From: Chionis minor
Taxonomy: Eukaryota > Chordata > Aves > Charadriiformes > Chionididae
DNA length: 64,000 nt
Direction: 5' to 3'
Assembly: GCA_013398295.1 (NCBI GenBank)
Contig: VZSF01000870.1
Coordinates: 59,387-123,386, forward strand
Every line of letters begins with the position of its first letter. Positions within the stretch are counted from its first letter, which is position 1. Positions 57,901 to 64,000 of the stretch are shown here, in pieces. Both the position numbers and the translations under genes were made by a program. The notes below the pieces were generated by a model, which was not told where the DNA came from, did not search any database, and saw only the letters and a list, made by a program, of their open reading frames with translations.

Positions 57901-60900
57901 CTTCGGGCAGCAGTGGGCCGGCTTGGCGCCATGCAGGCCAGCTAGGCTCCCCCAGGTGAGTGGCTGCAAGTCCCCCAGCCGGGTGGCACGTCCCTTGGGA
58001 TCGCAGAGGCCGCAATGGGAAGGAGCAGGGAGGGACCTTTGTGTGCGATATTGGTCCTTATGCAAGTGCTGTGGTGTGGGGTCAGCTCCTCTGGGTCAGG
58101 GCACAGGGCCACCCCTCGTTTCTGGTTGTTCCCACCTGCCTTCTTGCTGCCTTTAGCCCCCCTTTATCTAACCTCCTGCCTCCCACCTTCCCCACAGTCC
58201 CAGCATTCCCGCTGCCCTCCAGAGCCGAGCTTTCTCCCCTAAACACCCCTCCTTCCCCAAGGAGCTTCTACCCCATGTCTCCTGCCACCCTCTTCCCCAA
58301 ATTCCTTTTACCCTGGGGTTGTTTTCCCCCTGGAAAGCTGCCTGGCCCTGCAGCCGAGCTCTGCGGGGCTCCTGGGCTCAGCTCCGGGGCGAGGGCGCTG
58401 GGCTGTGACCTGGCTCCGAGGCCACCAGCCGGCATTCCTGGGTGCACGCCAGCGCTGAGCCCAGGACACCTCGCAGCCAGCTGGTCTCTGCTTCCAGCAT
58501 TTGTTCCGGCCTCTCTCCTCCAGATAGCTGATGCCACCCTCACGGGCAGCTCTTGGTGTCAGGCAGCAGCCGGCAGGCAGGGACATGGTACGCGTCCCCC
58601 AGGAGATGCCCCCCCGCCTTCAGTTTGGGGGAGAGAACGGGACAGGGTGGAAATGAGCAGACAGTTCAGGGGTGTGACGGGTGCTCGGGATGGCGAGGAG
58701 AGACCCCCTCTGGTGCCTCGCGGGGCTCGGGGGACCGTGCTGCTCTCACATTGCCCGTTGCTGGAAGGGTCCAGCATCCCTGCGTTCCCGGCATCCCCGT
58801 GGCTGGAGCGGGGAGATCTGTGGCAGGGCTGCCCCACCTCCACACGCATGTTTAAAAGTGGGTGCACGATGACACAGAACTGGTGACGGGGAAGGAGATG
58901 GGATGAGAGATGCCGTGGCCAGGAGGTGGAAATCCCATGAGGAATGGCCACGGTGGGGCCAGTATGGCACGGGGCCCCACTCCGGCTGTAACTGGAAACA
59001 GGCTGTAAGCAGACCCGGGGCCAGCTGGTGACCGCAGACCTGCCTGGAGACGGTGGAGCTGCCGCCCCGGGAGCTCTGCCCTGCCGATGCCGGTGCTCCA
59101 AAGGTACAGTCCTGGGCAGCCGCGTGTCGTGCCGGGCTGGGGCGGGCAAAGCAGAACCTCGGTGGCCAAAGCCTCCCTCCCCTTTCCGCACCCAGCCCTG
59201 GCACAGCCCCGTCTGCGGTGGTGGGACAGGGGCTGCCCTGGGACGTGTCCCTGGGGCGAGGTGGCTTTCCATGCCTCAGCCGTGTGGCTGGAGCCGTTCA
59301 GGGGTGGCGGGGTCAGAGGAAGCTCTGGGCATCTTCTTCCAGAGCCCTGGTCTCCATCACCGCCCCAGGGAACCCCTCACTGCCAGCTTTTGCACCCGGG
59401 GTCCCTCCCTTGTCCTGCTGCTGGATGTAGCTGAGCCCAGACACCCTGGAAACAGCCACCAAGTGGCGGTGCCTCATGGTTTGGATTCATGGCTGTGAGT
59501 TCCTCCTCTGACCCCGGGCGTCTGCCACCATCCCTCTGCTCCTGGGCACAAACGCCCCTTTCCCAACTCTGCTGTGCCAAAGGCGGGTGGTGAACACTGT
59601 GCCCAGGGATGAAGGAGCTGGGGAGGTGTGGCGGAGCCCAGGATGGGGGCTGGAACCATGGGAGAGCCCATGTGTGGGGTGAAGCCAGCTGGGCTGAGGC
59701 CAGGCTGCGCCGTCTCTCTTGCTCTCCCTCCATGTCTCCTCTGGGAGAGCCCTCACGGCAGGCAGGCGCCACGGGCACAGCCACGGCGACAGCGCAGGGA
59801 GCTGTGCCAGCACCGCTGGTCCCTCCTGTCCTGCCCGGCTCTGCCGAGGGTGGCTGGGACAGAGGTAGGGACCACCGAGGGCAGCGGGATGGAGGTGGGG
59901 ACCTGCAGCGGCTTCTTGGCAGCCAGGTGTCCCCTTGCTCCCCAGCAGCCAAGGAAGGGGCTGTGTCCATGGTGGTTCCCCACCACATCATAGTGCCCAG
60001 GTGTCGCTCCCTGCACCCGTGCCAGGAGGAGGGATGGTGTGGTGGTGCGGGACAGGCTCCTGCCTGCGGGCAGGGCAGGCTGCGCCGGCCCCATGGGCAT
60101 GGTGGCAATGGCAGACCTGTGTGTGGACCATGCCAGCGCCACGGCAGGGGTCCTGCAAGGCGACGCTCCCCACGGCTCGGGCTCTGCTGATGCTCTTTTC
60201 CCACTGATCCCATGTTTGTGTCACCCCATAGACCCTCCTGGTACCTGCTGTGTGCCTCCCCTCCTGCTCCATCCCCTGCTCTCCCTGCAGCTCCAGGGCA
60301 ACTTCCCTCCATGCAGACCCCACCGGGGTGTCTCCATCCCAAAATAATGCAGGGAGGAGGCCAAATCCATCAGGTCACAGCTGATACCCCCTGCACTACC
60401 AATGTGACAGGGAGGGACCAGGCTGGGGAGAAGACAGCAGTGTGGGGTGCCAGCCATGGGGCTCTCCTGGTCCTGGGGGAGGCCAGTGGGTTCAGTCCAG
60501 CGACTGCTGCTGGTTCTCAGGTTTCCCCAGCTGCTGCACAGCTGGATGCTGATGCTGCTCCTCCTCTGGGTCTCCCCAAATGCATCCTGCGAAGGGACGG
60601 AGTAGGTGCTGCCCCCGCAGGTGATCCGCGCAGGGCAGCAAGTTTCCCAGCACCGCTCCTTAAACTTTCATGAACCTGCAGCCGCAGGATTCCAGCCCTG
60701 GCATTAACATTTGATGTGGTCACCCTGTGTCTGGGCACGTGTGTGCGCAAACGCCGCTGCCGCCGCCATGGGGCACACGTGTGGCACATGCAAACCCCCT
60801 CGCCAGCTGCGTGTGGGCACACGTAGCGCCCTGCCTGCACCCGCAGCCTGCGCGGCACAGCGTGGGGGGCACCCCTGTGGGCTCCTGGCTCCTCTCTGCT

Positions 60901-61651
60901 TCCCGGAAGGGCTGCAGGATTTGGTCTGGTGTTGGGGTTCCTCCTCCTGAGCGCTCCCCTTGGCTGCGCACCTGCTGCCGGGGCGGCACCTGCCTTGGGC
61001 TCTGCAAAATTGTCTCCTCTCTCTTGGTGCCGGAGTTTGGCTTTGCGGGGTCAAACGGGTCCCTGTGCTTCATCCTCCTCTGTGCTGGCCGGAGGAAGAA
61101 GTTGATTCCCCAGGGAGCTCCGCGGTGTGGGGAGGTGGCCGGGTCCACTTTTGGGGTGGTGACGATATTCTGTGCTCTCCCCTGTGGTGTCCTGCCAGGG
61201 GATGCTCCCCGTTCTGGGGTCCAGGCGCTCCCCTGCTCCCGCTGCGGGGGCTCTTTCCTGCTCCTTTGGAAAAGTCTTGGGGCTGGAGCGGCACATCCCT
61301 TACATTATTCATGCTGCTGCGAGCCCCAGCGGTTGGGTTACAGCTGGAGCCGAGCCGGCAGCACCGCGCTGCCTAACTCGTGGGGTGCCGCGGGAGGCAG
61401 GAGGCAGCTCCCGCCGGGCTGCGCCGGGGCTGCCGTCCTGCCGCCCCAGCGCCATGCCAAGCCGGGGGCCACCGGCGGCCACGGGAGCCACGCACAGGCA
61501 CGTACCTTGCCGAAACCGGGTGCAGGTAATTACCCCCCCAGGGCAGGCTGTGGGGTTGGGAGCCGGACGGTGTGCCGGAAGCCGCCTTGTGCCGGCGTGG
61601 GGCATCATCTCCCAGGGCCCCGCCGGAGCATGAGCGCCCGCCACTGCCAGG
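55000..61651. other. DRG2-MYO15A intergenic region and MYO15A 5' region
   Basis: No coding exon recognised. The left part (to about 56.1 kb) is mixed; AT-rich islands near 55.70-55.95 kb and 56.65-57.10 kb stand out from GC-rich surroundings and look like candidate regulatory elements. From about 57.1 kb the DNA is GC-rich with long chance open frames that have no family motifs. An untranslated first exon of MYO15A should lie somewhere here but cannot be placed. The acceptor for the MYO15A coding exon is probably one of the CAG sites just before 61652 (e.g. CTGCCAG ending at 61650). Confidence 0.5.
56840..56847 (+). promoter_or_regulatory. TATA-like element within an AT-rich island
   Basis: TATATAAG in GGGCTGTATATAAGAGTCACG. 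It is a good TATA-box match with GC-rich flanks about 4.8 kb upstream of the MYO15A start codon. Its use as a promoter is inference. Confidence 0.35.
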
Positions 61652-64000
61652 ATGGCTGGCAAGAAGGGGGAGCCCAAAAAGGATGCGGAGGCCAAAGGGA
61701 AGGGGGGCAAAGGGAAAGGGAAGGAGGGAAAGAAGGGCAAGAAGGATGCGCCCAGCGAGTCAGAGGAGACCTCGGACACGGAGCTGCTGAAGGCGGAGGA
61801 GAGCGAGGAGGTGGAGGTGGTGGAGGTGGTGGAGGAAGAGAAGGAGAAGGACGAGGAGGAGGTGTCTGCGGAGGAGCCCAAGAAGGGGAAGGGGAAGGAG
61901 AAGAAGGGGATGCTCAAGGGGATGGTGGCAAAGAAGCCGGGCAAGGGGAAGAAGGTGCAGGTGGAGGCGGAGGAGGAGGAGGAGGGTGAGAGCAATGCCG
62001 CGCCATCCAAGAAGAACCTGAAGGGCACCTCCAAGCTGGTGATGGGGCTGGCAGCAGACAATGCCAAGAAGAAGAAAGGGGCCAAGGGTGTAGAGGCCAA
62101 GGGCCAGTCCAAAGCACCAGCGGAGCCTGGCCTGGCTGAGGAGGAGGAGGAGGCGGCAGCAGCGCCGAAGGCCNAAGGGGATGCTCAAGGGGATGGTGGC
62201 AAAGAAGCCGGGCAAGGGGAAGAAGGTGCAGGTGGAGGCGGAGGAGGAGGAGGAGGGTGAGAGCAATGCCGCGCCATCCAAGAAGAACCTGAAGGGCACC
62301 TCCAAGCTGGTGATGGGGCTGGCAGCAGACAATGCCAAGAAGAAGAAAGGGGCCAAGGGTGTAGAGGCCAAGGGCCAGTCCAAAGCACCAGCGGAGCCTG
62401 GCCTGGCTGAGGAGGAGGAGGAGGCGGCAGCAGCGCCGAAGGCCCGGGTGAAGCGGAGCCTCCGCAGCACCTCCAAGCTCTTCCTGGGCTTCAAGAAGCT
62501 GGGGCTGCGGCGGCCTAAGAAGGGGCAGTTCAAGAACACATCCCGCTTCTTCTGGGGGCTGCAGAAGCACAGCACCAAGAGGAAGAAGAAGAAAAAGAAC
62601 AAGGCGGTGCTCAAGTCCACCTCCAACCTGATGGTCCGCTTCAAGCGCGTGGGCAAGAAGAGGAAGGAGGCAGCCAGCAGCTCCCCACCAGCGAAGCCAT
62701 CTTTCCTGCTGCTGCGGCGGGGTGGGCAGGTGGCCGAGGACAGTGCATCCCTCTTCCGCCGGCGCCCGGAAAGGAAATTCAAGCCACGGGCGCAGGTGCT
62801 GAGCAAGGCGGCCGCCGCCACGGGCTGGCTGGCCAGAAAGGTGCTCTCCCGGCGTGGGCGGCTGGTGGGGGGCAGCCGGGCGGCCGACACAGCCTGGCTC
62901 TCCCGGATCGGTGCCAGGAAGCTGCCGTTCCCTGCGGAAGACGAGATCCTCAGGCACCGGGCCAACATGAAGCGGATCCCTGGCAGCAACGGGCTGTCAG
63001 CCCCGGGCACCGCACGGCACGGCCAGGAGAGGCCTGGCAGCATGGTGCGGCGCCCATCCCGGCGGCGCTCCCAGCGCGCGCCTGTGGAGCTGCCAGTGCA
63101 ACGCTATGGGTGGGCTGAGGAGGAAGATGGAGCCTACAGCCGCCGGCGTGGCTACTCCAAGGAGGAGGATGGACCCTATGGCTCCCGCCGTGGCTATGCC
63201 AAGAAGGAAGATGGACCCTACGGTACCCGGCACGGCTACGCCAAGGAGGAGGATGGAGCCTATGGTCCCCAGCATGGCTACGCTGAGGAAGATGGAGCCT
63301 ACAGCCCCTGGCATGGCTACACCGAGGAAGAGGATGGAGCCTATGGCCCACGGCACGGCTACGCTGAGGAAGAGGAAGGCTACATCCAAACCCCAGCCTA
63401 CCCGGCAGGGTATGGCTTTGAGGATGCAGTGCCAACCCCCTACGCTGACTACCCTGGCTACGAGGCAGAGGACGAGTATGGCTTCTATGGCGGGTTTTGG
63501 GAGGAGGGCGACCTGCCGGGGCACCACTATGGCTACGTGGAGCTCGAGGACGAGGAGCCGTTTGGTGGCAGGTCCCCCCCCGCCCTCTATGACCCTTACA
63601 GCAGCGACCCGGAGTACGGCGAGGAGGCGGTGGGGCCCTTTGGCTATGGGGGGGACCCCTATGAGGACTTTGGGGAGCCCCTTGCTGGAGGGTACCCGGG
63701 GGGCGAATACCCCGAGCATCGCATCCAGTACAGCGAGGGGGGGTGGGCGCCGCACGCCCAGTCCTCCTGCAATCCCTATGCCCTGGCCCTGGAGGAGATC
63801 ACCGAGGCCGAGGAGCCTGAGGAGTGGGAGGAAGAGGAGGAGGAGGATGGAGAGTATCCCTTCTCCATCCTCAGCGCCTCCTCGCTCCGGGGTATGCGGG
63901 AGACCCTCTCCTCCAAGCTCTCCCTCAATAAGAAATTCAGGCTCTTCCCCCGGCCCCAGGTCAAGCTTTTTGGCAGGGACCGCCTGGACGTCCCCCTCCC
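61652..64000 (+). CDS. MYO15A: Unconventional myosin XV, N-terminal extension exon (5' part)
   Basis: The AUG context is CCAGGATGG. The protein starts MAGKKGEPKKDAEAKGK and passes through Lys/Glu-rich low complexity. It then shows blocks that align with the human myosin XV extension: KGTSKLVMGL, RSTSKLFLGFKK, KGQFKNTSRFFWGLQ, VLKSTSNLMVRFKR, RKLPFPAEDEILR, NPYALALEEITEAEEPEE and KFRLFPRPQVKLFG. This large exon encodes the long extension present only in the longer isoform; the motor domain lies beyond the window. Myosin XV carries whirlin and EPS8 to stereocilia tips of hair cells. An N at 62174 is flanked by an identical 270-base direct repeat. With the N counted as a base the frame breaks; with the second copy (and the N) removed, the frame runs on through 62445-64000. 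The 14-residue tandem repeat at 63108-63398 is part of this exon. It is not a pseudogene by eye. Confidence 0.93.
61904..62173 (+). repeat. First copy of a 270-base direct duplication in MYO15A
   Basis: It starts AAGGGGATGCTCAAGGGG and ends GCGCCGAAGGCC at the N. It is identical by eye to 62175-62444 at a constant offset of 271. It covers exactly 90 codons (KGMLKGMV to APKA). Confidence 0.95.
62174..62174. other. Single-N assembly join
   Basis: The N lies exactly at the border of the two identical copies, as expected where two contig ends with an unrecognised overlap were joined with a placeholder. Confidence 0.9.
62175..62444 (+). repeat. Second copy of the 270-base direct duplication
   Basis: Same sequence as 61904-62173. 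The unique sequence resumes at 62445 with CGG GTG AAG CGG, in the frame that the first copy would continue into directly. Confidence 0.95.
63108..63398 (+). repeat. MYO15A: 14-residue tandem repeat in MYO15A (seven units)
   Basis: Units start at 63108, 63150, 63192, 63234, 63276 (39 bases, one codon short), 63315 and 63357. The consensus is G-Y-[AST]-[KE]-E-E-D-G-[AP]-Y-[GS]-x-[RQW]-[RH]. Mid units are most alike; the first has W for Y and the last decays to GYIQTPA. Units are 42 bases, so gain or loss keeps frame. Confidence 0.93.

Noticed and set aside
57960..58886. Long open frame on the plus strand (308 codons)
   Set aside because: Pro/Ser/Leu-rich without motifs, with equally long frames on the other strand; typical of stop-poor GC-rich DNA.
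59377..60342. Long open frame on the minus strand (321 codons)
   Set aside because: It lies in GC-rich upstream DNA with overlapping open frames on all strands, biased composition and no family motif; a chance frame.
60727..61989. 420-codon plus-strand frame overlapping the MYO15A start
   Set aside because: It is in a different frame from MYO15A and ends in a poly-Gly/Glu shadow of the Lys/Glu-rich coding DNA. The frame starting at 61652 carries the myosin XV homology.
61760..63043. 427-codon minus-strand frame
   Set aside because: Antisense of the Lys/Glu-rich MYO15A exon, giving an artificial Leu/Ser/Pro-rich peptide that also spans the duplication.
1..64000. CRISPR arrays, bacterial operons, insertion sequences, rRNA or endogenous viral genes
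   Set aside because: None seen; the whole window reads as avian nuclear DNA. No retroviral gag/pol-like frames or LTR pairs recognised.

Overview
The window looks like nuclear DNA of a bird. It has vertebrate split genes with GT-AG introns, CpG-rich promoters, several 3' ends of CR1 retrotransposons (the dominant avian repeat), short introns, and five genes whose order matches the conserved block at human 17p11.2. Species cannot be told from the sequence. All exon boundaries below were placed by reading frames, splice signals and remembered vertebrate proteins; no search was run.

Layout. 1-9331: no recognisable exon. 9332-9670: assembly gap in a GC-rich promoter zone, followed by a CCAAT-rich CpG island (9671-10400) with an RFX-type X-box. 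11527-26536 (+): complete DRC3/LRRC48 (12 coding exons, 522 aa), an axonemal dynein-regulatory-complex subunit. 28148-34925 (-): complete ATPAF2 (8 exons, 285 aa), the F1-ATPase assembly chaperone, converging on DRC3. 35077-42313 (+): GID4 (6 exons, 225 aa from the chosen AUG), the substrate receptor of the CTLH ubiquitin ligase, divergent from ATPAF2 across a 151-bp shared promoter. 46830-53686 (+): DRG2 GTPase, complete except for its start exon, which seems to be lost at a single-N gap in the CpG island. 61652-64000 (+): start of the giant N-terminal-extension exon of MYO15A (unconventional myosin XV, the hair-cell stereocilia motor), running off the window. 53687-61651 is intergenic and upstream DNA with some AT-rich islands that may be regulatory.

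The genes do not form a pathway: cilium motility, mitochondrial ATP synthase assembly, protein degradation, a translation-linked GTPase and hearing. They share a conserved neighbourhood and compact promoters.

Most notable: (1) two AT-AC minor-spliceosome (U12) introns in DRC3 and one GT-AG U12 intron in DRG2, all with near-consensus donor and branch sites; (2) an identical 270-bp direct duplication on either side of a single N inside MYO15A, probably an unmerged contig overlap; (3) two repeat systems in the MYO15A N-terminal extension: a spaced basic T-S-x-hydrophobic motif present four times, and a seven-unit 14-residue tandem repeat.
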